Assembly: GCF_001613465.1 (NCBI RefSeq)
Contig: NZ_BDCK01000028.1
Span: 1 to 64,000, forward strand
Direction: 5' to 3'
DNA from: Nocardia niwae NBRC 108934 = DSM 45340
GTDB lineage: Bacteria > Actinomycetota > Actinomycetes > Mycobacteriales > Mycobacteriaceae
Length of the DNA stretch: 64,000 nt
Shown: piece after piece, positions 24,001 to 29,984 of the stretch
Position numbering within the stretch: the first letter of the stretch is position 1
Layout of the letters: the number at the start of each line of letters is the position of its first letter
The notes under the pieces: model-generated
The model's database searches: none
What the model saw: only the letters and a program-made list of their open reading frames with translations
Told to the model about the DNA's origin: nothing
Made by a program: the position numbers and the translations under genes

Positions 24001-27000
24001 GTATTCAGCTCATCGCGGATACCCGCCAGCGACACCACGTCTACCGTTCCCGATGCACCGGCCAGTGGCGCGAGCGCGTGCTCCAATTCGCGCACCCGAT
24101 CGGTGATCCGGTGGACTGCCTGATCGCGTTCGGTCAGTGCATCCGCCAGTGCGACGGCATTCTCCTGGGTGAGCAGAAGCTGCTCGGGAACGAGACCAGG
24201 CCCCGTCATCCGCTCAGCGGTGAGATCCCCCGCATGAAGGAACTCCGGCTCGTGGTGCGGCCTCGCCGGGCCGGAGCCGAGGTTCGACGGTGCCGTGTGC
24301 GTATCGGCCGGAACGGAGCTTCCGGGTGACGAGCCGTCGCCGCCGGGCGGGCGATGACCGGCGAGTGCGAGTTCGTTCCGCCGCAGTGGTGGGGCACGGC
24401 TCGACCAGAGCGATGGTGGAGGGGGTCCTGGGTCCTGGGCGGCGACAGCAGAACGCTGTGTCGCGGAAAGGCGGGCGAGGGGTTCGCCGTTGGTGTCGAA
24501 CTCGATGGCGAAAACGCGGCGATCGGCCTCCGTCAGTCGGTCGATGAACGCTTGCTGTTCACGCCGCCACTGCTGGAACGGGACTGCCTTCTTCAGCAGC
24601 GCGGGCCGGGCCGCCAGATCCGCCGAGGTGATCGGAGCCTCTCCGGGGGCGGCCGCAATGTCCAGGACGACCAGGTTCGGGGCCTCCGCCCGGTCACTGT
24701 CGTTGACCAGCAGCACCAGGTGGCTTTCCACTTCCCCCTTGTTCATCCACTTGTAGACCAGCGCCTGGCTACCCCCGGGCCGATCTCTCAACGATTCGGC
24801 GGCCTCGTCCAGCGACCCGAATGCCCGGAAGGCACCACCGAAGGCCCGCTCCGTGTCATCGGCGTCGTGGCCGCGCAATGGCATGTCGTCCGGCAGGTGA
24901 TAGGCGTGCTCGTTGTCCGGGTACAGCACCCGCATCATCGTCACGCCGTTGTTGACGCAACTCTTCGGGCTGCGCCGGTGAATGGCGACGGCGAGGTCGA
25001 GCAGGGCGGTGACGGCCAGGTAGGTGGAGGCGGCGAGAACGAGGCGTTCGATGGCCGGCCCTTCGGCGATCTCGGTGGGGGCGAGCAGGCGGGCGACCGC
25101 GTCGGCGAGCACGTCGCGGGCGGTAGCGGCGTTCACCTCTGTGGCGGGAACGTCCAGCAGGGCCGCCAGCTCTGCGCGGGCCGGGTCGACGGCGGCTCCG
25201 ACCTGGCGCACGCCCTCCGCGCCGGCGACCTGGGCGGCTTCCCAGCCGAGTTCGGCGGCCAACCGGTTGCGCCGCGGCGTCAGGTGATTCAGTGCTTGCT
25301 CGTCGGTGAGGGCGTCCGCGTGCAGCACCGCCGCGGGCGGGGCGTGGTCGAGGTGCTGGTTCAGCACTTCCACGGCCGCGGAGGAGACGCCTGCTCGTTC
25401 CAGCAGTCGGCTCAACGGGTCGTCGGTATCGTCGGTGTCGAACACAGCGGCGGCCGCCTGGACCGATGCCGGGATCCCGAGCCACCCGGCCAGCCGCGCG
25501 AACCGGTCCCCCCGCAGGTGCGGTTGGACGGCGTCAGGCCCGGCGTGCACAGCCTCCATCGCGGCACGGTCGACATCCGCTCCGGCGTGGCCGGTATCCG
25601 ACCTGCTCCGGCCGGCATCCGCCGAAACATGGACAGTGCCCGGCTCGGCATTCATAGCGCCCGGAGCGATGGTGGTCTGGGACGAGGTCGGTGAGGGAGC
25701 TTCCGCGGTCGGGGGTGCGTGGGCCTGATTGGCGCGGCGCATGGCACGCTCCATATACATGCGGTCGGCCGCGTCGTTCTGCAGGGTGGACGTCAGGCTG
25801 CGCATCTCCCGCTCGGCTGCGGCGACATCGGCCGCGGTGGCCGCGACCTTCGTCCGCGCCGCCTGCACGGCCTCACTTGGTCGGGCCGCATCCGTCTCGC
25901 CCAGCTGACGGACGGCTTCGGTGTATTTCGCGGTGGCTTCGGCGTGCTCGGCCAGTGCCGTCCGATAGTGGGTGACCGCGACGCGCGCACCGTGCTGCCG
26001 CGCCTCGCTGTAGAGGCGGTCGGACGCGGCGACGTTGAAACAGAAGCTGCCGTTACGGCCGTTGCGCCCAGCCCGCGCCGACCACTGATGATCCTCGTCC
26101 GGGTTCGTCGGCGAACGCCCCAGCATGTGCGCGTGCACCCCACCCAACTGGTCGACCTCGTCGCTGATCGAAACGTCGAAGCCCCGGCCGAGCATTCCCG
26201 TGCCGACGGTCACCGCACCCCGGACACCCGCGGTGTCCTTGACCGCCAGCAAGTGTTCCTCGGCGGCATTGTTGTCGCGGTGCTCGGCGAACCACCGGGC
26301 GTCGATCGCGTTGTGCTCCACGTCCGCTTTGGTCAGCATCAGCGAGAATTTCCGAGCCAGATCGTTGAACGGGCAGATCACCAGCACCGGCCTGCCCTCG
26401 GCCTGCAACTGCTGCACCCGGCTCACCGCGTCCCGCAATTTGTCCGGCTCGGTGAGGAAAATCCGATCCTCCTCCCCCGCCAGCTTCGACCGGCCGAAGT
26501 CCTCCACCTTCGCCAAACCACCCTCGACCGGGAAATTCTCTTTGATCTCCGCCGCGGTCCGCTCCAGCGTGCCCGACATCAGATGCAGATGTTCGTAACC
26601 GGCGAGGACGTCCTCCACGGTGACCTGTTTCGATCCCGTTCCATCGGAATACACCGGGGCGCCGAACATCGCCTCCACCATCTTGTGGCGGCCTCCGAAC
26701 CACCGGCTCTCGGTGCCGATCTTCGGATCGCTTCGCGGCTTCCCGTACTCGTCCAGAATCTGCACTTTCTTCTCGGCATCATGTCCGAAGATCTGGAAAT
26801 CCCGATTCAGTTTCAACCGGCCCGCCTTGACGTCCAGGAAGGCACGGGCCATCTCGGTTTCCTCGGCGGTGAATTCCCGCCCCGCATAGCTTTCCCACAA
26901 TCGGCTCGCCGTGTCGAGGCACTGCTCGGGCTGCTCGCGCAGCGAACGCGCCGTCAGCGTCCGCGCCGCCCCGACCTCGTCCGGCGACAACGCCCGTACC

Positions 27001-29981
27001 GCCCCGGCCTCCTCCGCTGTCAACGGCCCATCGTGCAGTGCCTGTTCGAGCTGCACCGACAGGTCCTTCGCCGCCGTGATCCTGCTGCGCAAGAGGGCTT
27101 TCATGAAGTCACGTACCCGGTGCACCCCGGCGGCCTCCACGTCCGAGGCGATCTCCCGCTGCCCCTCGGACTGGTAATGCACCGTCTGGTTGTGCACCAG
27201 CACCGCGTCCGCCTCGTCGATGGTCGCGGTCTTCCCCGGTGGCGGCCGGTCGAACAGCTCGGCGGTCGCGCGCTCGTCGTAGGTCATGTAGTACACGGTC
27301 GGGCGGTCCGGCTCGCCCGGCGGATCGTGCGGATCCCAGCGCGCGACCTCGTACCCGAGACTTCGCAGCATCGGCGCGAATTCCCGGACCCCCTCGTTGG
27401 CCAGCACCTCGGTCGTGGTGATCACATGATGCACCCGCACCGACTCACCGCTCGCCGACTCCACCGGCTCCCCGCGCGACAACTGCCACAACGTATCCAG
27501 CGCACCCACCATGGACTTGCCCTGCCCAGTGCCCATCTGACGCATGAACCCGTGCTCACCGAGCAGGAACGCCTCGAGCTGATTCCACCGCGGCGTCTTC
27601 CCGGTCCCCTCGCGCATCGCGTCGATGTACCGCAGCAGCGACTCGGCCCGATCACCATGCTCCATCGCGTGCCTGCGCTGCTCCCACGACTCACCGGCCA
27701 GCTCCTGCTGCCGCAGCCGATACAACGCCAGCGCCTTCTTCGCCGCAGCTTTGAACCGCGTCTGCTGCTCGGCGGTCAGGTCCTGCTTCGTCGCCGGATC
27801 CGCCGAAGGCAACCCCGCCAGCTCCTGTACCAGTTCCCCTGCCGGGCGGTCGGGTCCGTCGTGCGCGGACGGGCGAACGTCGGCGGGCACCGCGTCTTCG
27901 GACTGCTCCACAGCCGGTGGCTCGTGCACCGGCGGTACGTCGGCGTACTTCGGCGCCGTAATCCGGGCGGGGCCTTCAGGACCCGCACCATGGCGACCGG
28001 ACGCAGTGCCAACCTGCACCGGCGGATCGAGCTTCCCCGGCCGCACAACCGCCGGCTCGTGCCCGGCCACACTGTCGCCGCCCGGAGCCCGGGCGCTCCG
28101 GGCGCCGCCGACCGCACGCGCGTGGTCCCCGCCATGAGCTGCCGATTGCCGCGGTTCCGAGCCGGAGTGGCCGCCATCCGCGCTGGACAACACCGCACCG
28201 GAAGCCGTACCCCCAGCACCACCACCGGCCCGCCCATCGCCGGATTGCACACCGCCACCACCACCGGTGTGCCCGCTGTCCCCGGTTTGCGCATTGCCGG
28301 CGTCACCGGCCTGCGCACCGCCGCCATCGTGCCCATCACCGCCGAACGCACCACCACTGCCGCGCGCACCATCACTGCCGTGCGCACGAGCACCGTCCCG
28401 CACATCATCATCGGCCTGGGCGAGATCACCGGTCGGCGCAGCGCCACTACCGCCCGGCACATCCGCACCGGTCCGCGTGCCGCCACCGGAGGTCTCATCG
28501 CCACCGGCGGGAACGTCTACACCGGGCTCTCGATCGCCGGCCTGGTCTGCCGCTGGCCGGTCGCTCTGCCGCGCAAGCGAATGGGGCTCATCCGGTTGCC
28601 CATCCGCATCCGCCCCGCCGTCCGTGCGGTCATCCGGGGCCTGAGCCTGCTCACCCGATCCCGAATCGGCGAGGCGCCGCGCCAGGTCTCCGGCCTCATC
28701 CGACTGATGCTGCCCATCGCCCGTCGCTCCCGGTGGTCCGGACGAAACCAGGTTCGGTCCAGGCTGCGATGCTCCGGCATCCGTAGCGTGGCCGGGCACG
28801 GCCGAGGTCGCGACCTGCGGGGTGGTGCCGCCGGTGCTGTCCACCGGAGCGGGCGTCAGTGATTTCGCACCCTGAGGAGCCCCCGCCAGCCGCAGCACGG
28901 CATCCTTACTGAGACTCACCGTGGAAGGATCCGGGGGAACGTAGGCGCCGCCGCCGTCGACCACCTCCGCGAAGGGGGAACCGAGATCCGGGTGGGCACC
29001 ACGGTGAACATCCACGACCCCGGCGAATCCACCGCTGAGCAGCGACGCCAGAACGTCTTCGAAGTGTTCCGGCCAGCCCGTGACCAATGCCGCCGCACCC
29101 AGACCGGACACCGCGCCCACGACCCCCTGCACCAGTCCGAGCGCCGAGCGGTTGGTCTCCAGCCTGGGCAGGAGCTTGGGCGCGAGCTTGCCCGCGGCTA
29201 TGCCGCCCACTGCGCCTCCGGCACCCGACACTGCTGCGGCTTCGACCGACTTCAGATCGATACCCCTCGGGTTCTCCCCGTTCGGGCCCCTGACGGTCGG
29301 AGTCCGGTCGCCGGACTCGACCTGCGCGATCTGTACCCCGAAATCCACACCCGCGGGCAGCGCGGCGGCCGTGCCGACCGCGAGAACGAACCGGTGCGGC
29401 CCCAACGCCGATACTCGGGCCGCTGTCTTCGCCGCGCCCGCCTTGTAGGCCTGTTCCAGGCCGGCGCGCATCAGCGCGATCCTGCCTCGGCCCTCGATCA
29501 GCATCGACTCCACCACGGGAGCCGCCGCGACCTCTCCGGCCGGACCGGCCGCGGCGGCTGCCGCCAACGTGCTGATGATGCGCCAGGCCAACTCGACGCC
29601 GAACGCGAACATCACGCACAGCGTCTTCTCCGCATCGTTGGCGGCCCCATGAGCTTGATCGGCCAGGGCCAGCGCTTCCTCCCGCAGCCTGGCCGCGCCC
29701 TCGTGGTGCAGATGCAATATCTCGCGCACTCGGTCAGCCAGTGCGCCGAGCGAATCCTCCTGCTCGAGTATCTTTTTCGCGTCCTCCGCGTGCTCGTTCA
29801 TGGCGGCGGCCTCGGCCCGCAGCTCCGCGGCCATCCACCGCATCCTGGACACGTCGGCGCGCGGCAGGTCTCCCCCGAAGACCACCAGCTCGATCGGGCG
29901 CCGCACCGCGCTGGGCAAACTCTCGAACAACCTGCGCAGCTCCACGACCGGGTTCAGCGAGAACGAACCGTCCACCGGCAC
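9084..29981 (-). CDS. giant multi-domain polymorphic-toxin-like protein, 6965 aa
   Basis: A single uninterrupted frame of 20.9 kb. It starts with a GTG (29979-29981) three bases after the upstream stop, with GGGGTAG as ribosome-binding site. Modules by residue: 1-370 alpha-helical CpnT/WXG100_2-like region; 378-708 Gly/Ala/Asp low-complexity linker; 728-1335 SecA-like ATPase (Walker A K822, DEAD 922-925, motif VI from Q1299); about 1560-1800 papain-like domain with C1675, H1754 and D1774; about 2230-2420 possible ADP-ribosyltransferase-like segment (H2263); 3240-3625 GT-B glycosyltransferase (E3525-x7-E3533); 3715-4125 two TetR-like units; 4195-4674 six XRE helix-turn-helix units; 4678-4875 sigma-70-like; 4960-5115 NlpC/P60-like (C5018, H5100); 6740-6965 zinc metallopeptidase (HEFAH 6853-6857). 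Regions 2600-3240, 5115-5545, 5570-6198 and 6200-6425 are unassigned. The role is inferred: a toxin or effector delivered by an ESX-type system. Domain calls are by motif only. A single frame this long needs checking for assembly errors, but reading is continuous. Confidence 0.85.
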   Translation of the reverse strand: MPVDGSFSLNPVVELRRLFESLPSAVRRPIELVVFGGDLPRADVSRMRWMAAELRAEAAAMNEHAEDAKKILEQEDSLGALADRVREILHLHHEGAARLREEALALADQAHGAANDAEKTLCVMFAFGVELAWRIISTLAAAAAAGPAGEVAAAPVVESMLIEGRGRIALMRAGLEQAYKAGAAKTAARVSALGPHRFVLAVGTAAALPAGVDFGVQIAQVESGDRTPTVRGPNGENPRGIDLKSVEAAAVSGAGGAVGGIAAGKLAPKLLPRLETNRSALGLVQGVVGAVSGLGAAALVTGWPEHFEDVLASLLSGGFAGVVDVHRGAHPDLGSPFAEVVDGGGAYVPPDPSTVSLSKDAVLRLAGAPQGAKSLTPAPVDSTGGTTPQVATSAVPGHATDAGASQPGPNLVSSGPPGATGDGQHQSDEAGDLARRLADSGSGEQAQAPDDRTDGGADADGQPDEPHSLARQSDRPAADQAGDREPGVDVPAGGDETSGGGTRTGADVPGGSGAAPTGDLAQADDDVRDGARAHGSDGARGSGGAFGGDGHDGGGAQAGDAGNAQTGDSGHTGGGGGVQSGDGRAGGGAGGTASGAVLSSADGGHSGSEPRQSAAHGGDHARAVGGARSARAPGGDSVAGHEPAVVRPGKLDPPVQVGTASGRHGAGPEGPARITAPKYADVPPVHEPPAVEQSEDAVPADVRPSAHDGPDRPAGELVQELAGLPSADPATKQDLTAEQQTRFKAAAKKALALYRLRQQELAGESWEQRRHAMEHGDRAESLLRYIDAMREGTGKTPRWNQLEAFLLGEHGFMRQMGTGQGKSMVGALDTLWQLSRGEPVESASGESVRVHHVITTTEVLANEGVREFAPMLRSLGYEVARWDPHDPPGEPDRPTVYYMTYDERATAELFDRPPPGKTATIDEADAVLVHNQTVHYQSEGQREIASDVEAAGVHRVRDFMKALLRSRITAAKDLSVQLEQALHDGPLTAEEAGAVRALSPDEVGAARTLTARSLREQPEQCLDTASRLWESYAGREFTAEETEMARAFLDVKAGRLKLNRDFQIFGHDAEKKVQILDEYGKPRSDPKIGTESRWFGGRHKMVEAMFGAPVYSDGTGSKQVTVEDVLAGYEHLHLMSGTLERTAAEIKENFPVEGGLAKVEDFGRSKLAGEEDRIFLTEPDKLRDAVSRVQQLQAEGRPVLVICPFNDLARKFSLMLTKADVEHNAIDARWFAEHRDNNAAEEHLLAVKDTAGVRGAVTVGTGMLGRGFDVSISDEVDQLGGVHAHMLGRSPTNPDEDHQWSARAGRNGRNGSFCFNVAASDRLYSEARQHGARVAVTHYRTALAEHAEATAKYTEAVRQLGETDAARPSEAVQAARTKVAATAADVAAAEREMRSLTSTLQNDAADRMYMERAMRRANQAHAPPTAEAPSPTSSQTTIAPGAMNAEPGTVHVSADAGRSRSDTGHAGADVDRAAMEAVHAGPDAVQPHLRGDRFARLAGWLGIPASVQAAAAVFDTDDTDDPLSRLLERAGVSSAAVEVLNQHLDHAPPAAVLHADALTDEQALNHLTPRRNRLAAELGWEAAQVAGAEGVRQVGAAVDPARAELAALLDVPATEVNAATARDVLADAVARLLAPTEIAEGPAIERLVLAASTYLAVTALLDLAVAIHRRSPKSCVNNGVTMMRVLYPDNEHAYHLPDDMPLRGHDADDTERAFGGAFRAFGSLDEAAESLRDRPGGSQALVYKWMNKGEVESHLVLLVNDSDRAEAPNLVVLDIAAAPGEAPITSADLAARPALLKKAVPFQQWRREQQAFIDRLTEADRRVFAIEFDTNGEPLARLSATQRSAVAAQDPGPPPPSLWSSRAPPLRRNELALAGHRPPGGDGSSPGSSVPADTHTAPSNLGSGPARPHHEPEFLHAGDLTAERMTGPGLVPEQLLLTQENAVALADALTERDQAVHRITDRVRELEHALAPLAGASGTVDVVSLAGIRDELNTFLDQRLATYAETAEGQRDQMIATLRDVTAHPRLDERDIRVLAEMIPVKRSKLATSLPGMKDRYAQELLTAARVRLAELDSHRAEVFRVDDAIRSLQRGIQGRLDRAAKMFYDRGSRRTVRGLLDGIDSMRSELSAARRDISVGWQDIPENRLAPLLSEITRGLRSRENVVEAVALAAPRHIAVIVDDALRTVEQSAVNIFAESSMRGFVFRDHDARNVRALEDAIARVRTIVHIPESTPDLYTRVVDRSAERRSDFDAFVDPADTLYLHFTPNIRAIATAGMIRSGAHEEVVNTTAAHSAGVHFIKPGNWQGTENFNMYVGYAGLRRTLSGTVLPDPLGAIVVMPLGAITETTPLRNEAKTTAPDEAHLASDATFRPSNGSPRYAYPLDDAYIIPCYSDLQVSREQRLIIDPDTGERSSRPVAEPIRDAFRRAGYDEAWIERHVIELPERIAADPDTRTLHGAYDRTQRLIRQAQDEIKRRMAEDGKYTDRLVLPLSTEHGRQLETLDLHGTTRRGHHSTSDLAIERLIVTDRHPLGSGAEKPQSASTPWKQGSPQRDSEGPTDQPGSSVVFSSGAAGERLPAAAGQSSDGDAEQRARPRGPDGLIGSRASFDPEGGAERRTAEAGTPGSDGLLDAGELGWLLTEHGVVVGRAAARVLGSDMPGDPDVVELSVPEWLYQRCAVEDWTQDDEQRSVLARGRFRVSVGWPGVGTDVVSHENLAGRSWQPAGGGPKVALPADVYAWTQETQDRAAADRIKDHLLNPACPPLPAEVIAREIDEVTELLRARVPREQLADPEIRRGIRLAAEGLFANRTLYGHPDIGRANHLHNDAFELPEFGVAAFYHNGMGVAEDLRHIVDNGVLQSADLREIVSAIVADAWSDLVYGGGRRADNPEGYDELRSAQLLHDRALSHGCDASTARMLGFAVNGTGFDERTGFQMISSPAAVEELRQRWGEMTEGEFHTAKRVARWVAAADLQTLSEPDAVVQSIELALEDLMSRRFDPARVFGRVLSERGARVNDVEEALRLVDRYGRLTPEGGHVTVRQAFIDRLRENARFTHPDSGYQPPDEWLPANRDMRRDHAAKLREMADRLASDPVYTPLDAYRDARSHAAEMREKYSGFRWQVVVRPGAHAADSLRLAATGAARLPEAEPSGMSEAVIEAIPRIAEIVRARIGDAPVLVVTSSQDTDGRPRLVAQLDYTRPDATDPDPGMTSEELRRELSDVDCRIDLESAAPLPTGEVWHRLRLDFTRQRILVCCALWGLGESGMATLTVALCQALAEAGHAVTVRAGEVERAPRIRGVQVIGDRDSEPSAVPRERMLSNWDELPESMDLVIVHDAGDGLAAALAAEQRYPTAKLVRVNHLTPMLFHTLHNNPERGRAKLAADVFLARRARLVAGLGPVLAADALSSAVMAGHGSVHDLQPGLVMAEQPPVPAPGSPARILLFGRADDPLKGVAEIARVVRRLRAGGRDARLIVRGYPSRGIESVRAELVRLVGAPHAVEVAPRTSDRAVLQEDIRTATVVVMPSRAEGFGLAAAEAIEQGVPVVVPSSSGVGKFLTELGEYREQAQQFNIVEQQLGAAPEIETWAAALGSVLDDVPTAWAAAGRLQQLLQPFTRRRSAKMLVNAALNTDPHPRRDIRPSRARVTLEDGDVVVRGEGTEYELILDVADAMETDPAVRRAVMGYTVVKFAPSRDPLPIRLAAARVDEWLFDPSATTATWRHGSRASILRAFVATVSAKGFGATTIDDVCRRARISRKAFLDRFLTTDSVLADAHREALSNLNQLVVDEVAAVPASNRAARLTTAVDTYVSALAARPATARLLLVEGFAADPGTRAELGVGMTDEIAATLATVFEESTSAPERRALAAAVHGMLADWAATGDATAVPALRRGLVDLLGNGTTPAVGSADDHPADVLQSSREQRSRSAPEANPDERERILTQLVAVTAEQGYLEMSLETVQRRAGVSPQTYRELFSDKRNGFEAACAAAVERVRIAARTAIPDTVTDDPPARLRAAVHAYLTALAEHPDEARVLHLDLLAPGPVAHRLHDRHRAMLAAHFVDVVDEGDARTARLLASAVAGVVTDRILSGRTRTGSRRSTAGESERIAALPGFAPVVTAAVGSLLPDLAGNMAADSGAPGHQPAGPDRSDDYIGSRPRERVGESDAAGRADPRRVTGEGDRPPGFIGSRPGEQPDPLDASRGAWLKALRLEQGMKQKDVAQAAGLTNSALSNIEKGRRTTLGTFQQVCRALGFEGEALIEAARRFYPDVDFETDVAAHDSLGGWVGAYRNIRGMKKADLARAVGVTLTRIWEVENGDRPPPNLFFRIARALGVGQQALAAAARSFYPELVLDLDPAAHDPASTGTWIMALRHSRNMTQAELARTAGTSAGYIDGIEGGEYTPSSIIFRRICRALEVAPKLLGTATHHFYPELELDLAPRAHNPASPGGWIVAVRHDRDMTRLELAKAIGPGWGHLGKIETGEYVPRFAVFRRICEVLGIDDELLRMATRQFYPHIDLDLEPAAHDLGGWITALRNDRDMTRVELARVTGLSTKYLAQVETEHRRPQFGTFRRICRGLGVSGSLLIQAVRDFYSDITADIDPAAHASLGSWIAALRHDEGMTTTELARRIGLPRRSLSDIENNRYLPRLSKLRHLCQAQSVGGELLLEIVERFYADRFERSGYRDEEELFGRYVVTRVGSSAEREVQDEIRERFAWIPKAVARREDPAIRDEVEQVAWIGMLLAIRNHVPSASFAAHAWASCRGAVLRYRLALRVPDLDDRILRLDAPIGGSDRSGHSVVADPAPARSSTTGFVRKVRAALADMDDAATAERLVMLHLVEGVSFTRTTQLLGLPVDIAADLRAETVARLRRAFARREPTVRTAKEQNRPTPWTTARAQPDQPPIPPVSRGDSGQGEGGTGPGGFIGSRPPEPGESAGRPTPWARLSNSGDAHEGVGGEGEAAATVGAEAVEHPAVSASTSVVEFLLGYVTRRDTFYWCQLNPDSLFADWGWSSDEQLPDDVPRSCIDMVVAAAVAAGALGRAQVPAIYHWDDPEDFAQRWVHELPDLLVPSGRQLLADRATGPRPQRGDVVMWFGAGEAGGPERLMHIAVADGNSDDRADSASVLSFAADCSWLVSQPRRGATKLSGVELTTIADLSSTMLANWSRTVRVEFGPGPWTQPPVIGGELRVPSSRESRAFRPFNKKNWRREFPGLAEWVRGRPDAQRLTATFDEWERAEDAAGAPTRLAELVDAGVSGTRIEEALRSSTVLPIDGHPQVAVRVDRDGKPTGLIVASMGRHGRVLRKLFTERPDLLDTIPRDGGRLRISHTGVRLRSDGEVRSEHLQPDDADPSRKLIPGRLLHEYLRLCSVGALDKPGAKPGKAPKRPSFEQWTAALPRSVFKGPGDTSYTMTSLGHLLTDRAVEEACRPPRADHPGDPHGALAALRRIVLEVPDDVVRPAPTSEQPAPLTERSSEVLDLGVMSARVTVGKDPSGRWRLLTQPYAPEYPGDVLTQWCAQLDAGSRRRLLSLIRGQLNGRVVGSPTSPDAGPSGYIGSRPEDSSDAEPPTGPTPNEGSIASRPSSSTPEPDGRQPIEEDPAVRDEPAMPDPVHATHQELTDWAAQLPDGEVQRFLAEKRAESSAHMAAVHRGRPPAVDVAIGTARAQIALTAEQWRRFTDGSTRPSIADARAAADAATAVFHIVGALPMAATPPSAFTDDPGGLLDLLARFPERLLMTAGVDQATGADAGDWARRADAFLTEHRGGDWDSELIRSLRSLPAKAEQFAHALTGSDRAFGAAAAQYIPDAYRAALYSLTRTRDVEQAVDRLRDVDHAVAAAVDRLGSSRPAADAGLSLLQLRIDIHEAIAYAADAVASAMRASTLLGLEKNPLLPRMVTRLVDDLEVLARHGSEGPRPIRPVYASHRVTSEEPFTDDDYREAIGSNFHPRVLGVHDGQFRTLQGTSFEPLRTGTEGISFVMDRWGRMVGENEHAHIMHVLAAMGDEAAGWGVVFTDEDGRPVGQLHPYALGGLSDPMCTTQLRDVLIRAGFDLTDTNFNNESLGRLWQGELPSLPDLFTMRKWGLLNSIEATFGAYADRFWVRTDSEKITQSPDEVRVPLTLGPLRRAPGHVDVVVHRAGEHIIVRYGDADPGAEPEQVSPVFQAFHERMTRWVSESSGVMFHPDTEEVVATFVQPQDGPGSAHNRPDGNIGSRPSDSPADSDGSPGRSSAVFAPDTPASQVRDSLAEALTSLGAATTSVPARLLEVAASLVNYGLAAAGGDSVEVSLASRDDDNGFAVSGMLSGSTVVRARRALESELLGKGFGTFEWRGRTGETDSWSVHLWVTRNSIVHVDSAQLAGLATLFGVDQVNSAVSAAVGRASRRWGGLKYTGALAVEVHGGRLRVRMMGTVPLEGVAYEPPMLFEKTITPPGPDRPGGFIGGRPPEAADAVQTDDSGPEEGDRPSGPIGNRSPERPDDAGPDKARESTPWSRSSTRTGASDPADSTHRPEPSDTTRWSRPTDSPSPEQTTSLEWAGENTRGPDKVAEAPDVKQIQAMQGRPGVTIELLTFEDDTHVLREVYDDVDQAMSEWTKAIIGKVMGAPIAEVRLEPPVYHVLYRDYVAEGALDNPRAVDMLGLFAAITGKTSPFAAAFVRHVNGRSVWQDHHLHRQDIVEIGRLVKSAGEWLAQLAFPGSISRTVLDTQMAAMSALREVAQHAPEHPLWMAGLDDKAQARTRLVAKFELDHPYIELSGLISPHIPENVVREILGKLDDLLGKYRYAPGFRKLMTNIRVLKIDFLVGARASARGLWTKNVETGALSPARTVLTFSLQYASDRESALADSARRRLYGLHPSSAQTYADDVCHEFAHAIDHATHYALSDDLAAVLREAHGKLMRYGLTESYGEWRSHLPSYAFEDSTKTRIHPREAIAVGFADAEINGISVGTPQWVIHEYVTKLRPPEIRPVHVDTYQRDRPGV
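10606..22190 (-). repeat. nine dispersed copies of an xIGSRP linker motif inside the giant protein
   Basis: The motif (F/Y/L/N/S/P)-I-G-S-R-P, usually preceded by G-P-D/G/S and followed by E within a few residues, has its isoleucine at residues 2600 (IGSRA), 4147, 4180, 4918, 5546, 5569 (IASRP), 6199, 6428 (IGGRP) and 6456 (IGNRS). Six of the nine form close pairs (4147/4180, 5546/5569, 6428/6456). All lie in Pro/Asp/Glu/Ser-rich linkers at or near module borders. The coordinates bracket the first and last copy. Confidence 0.85.
15965..17396 (-). repeat. six tandem XRE-type helix-turn-helix units, period 80-83 codons
   Basis: Each unit opens with a G/S/T-W-(I/V/L)-x-A-(L/Y/V)-R motif whose tryptophan is residue 4198, 4278, 4360, 4443, 4523 and 4604. 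It continues with M-(T/K)-x-x-(E/D)-(L/V)-A as helix 2, a recognition helix and IE/VE, then R-x-C-(R/E)-x-L, and closes with a conserved F-Y-(P/A/S) and a short acidic link ending in AAH. The copies differ strongly in sequence, so the array is old rather than recently amplified. Confidence 0.88.
27860..28850 (-). repeat. low-complexity Gly/Ala/Asp linker of the giant protein
   Basis: Residues about 378-708 are almost wholly Gly, Ala, Asp, Ser, Thr, Gln and Pro, with repeated GGDG-, AGDAG- and GGGG-like runs. This is expected to be an extended, unfolded spacer between the N-terminal helical region and the SecA-like ATPase. Confidence 0.75.
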
Positions 29982-29984
29982 CGC

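Noticed and set aside
25719..28862. Long plus-strand frame of 1047 codons opposite the giant gene
   Set aside because: Antisense shadow of a GC-rich gene. The translation is Arg/Gln/His-rich low complexity without recognisable domains.
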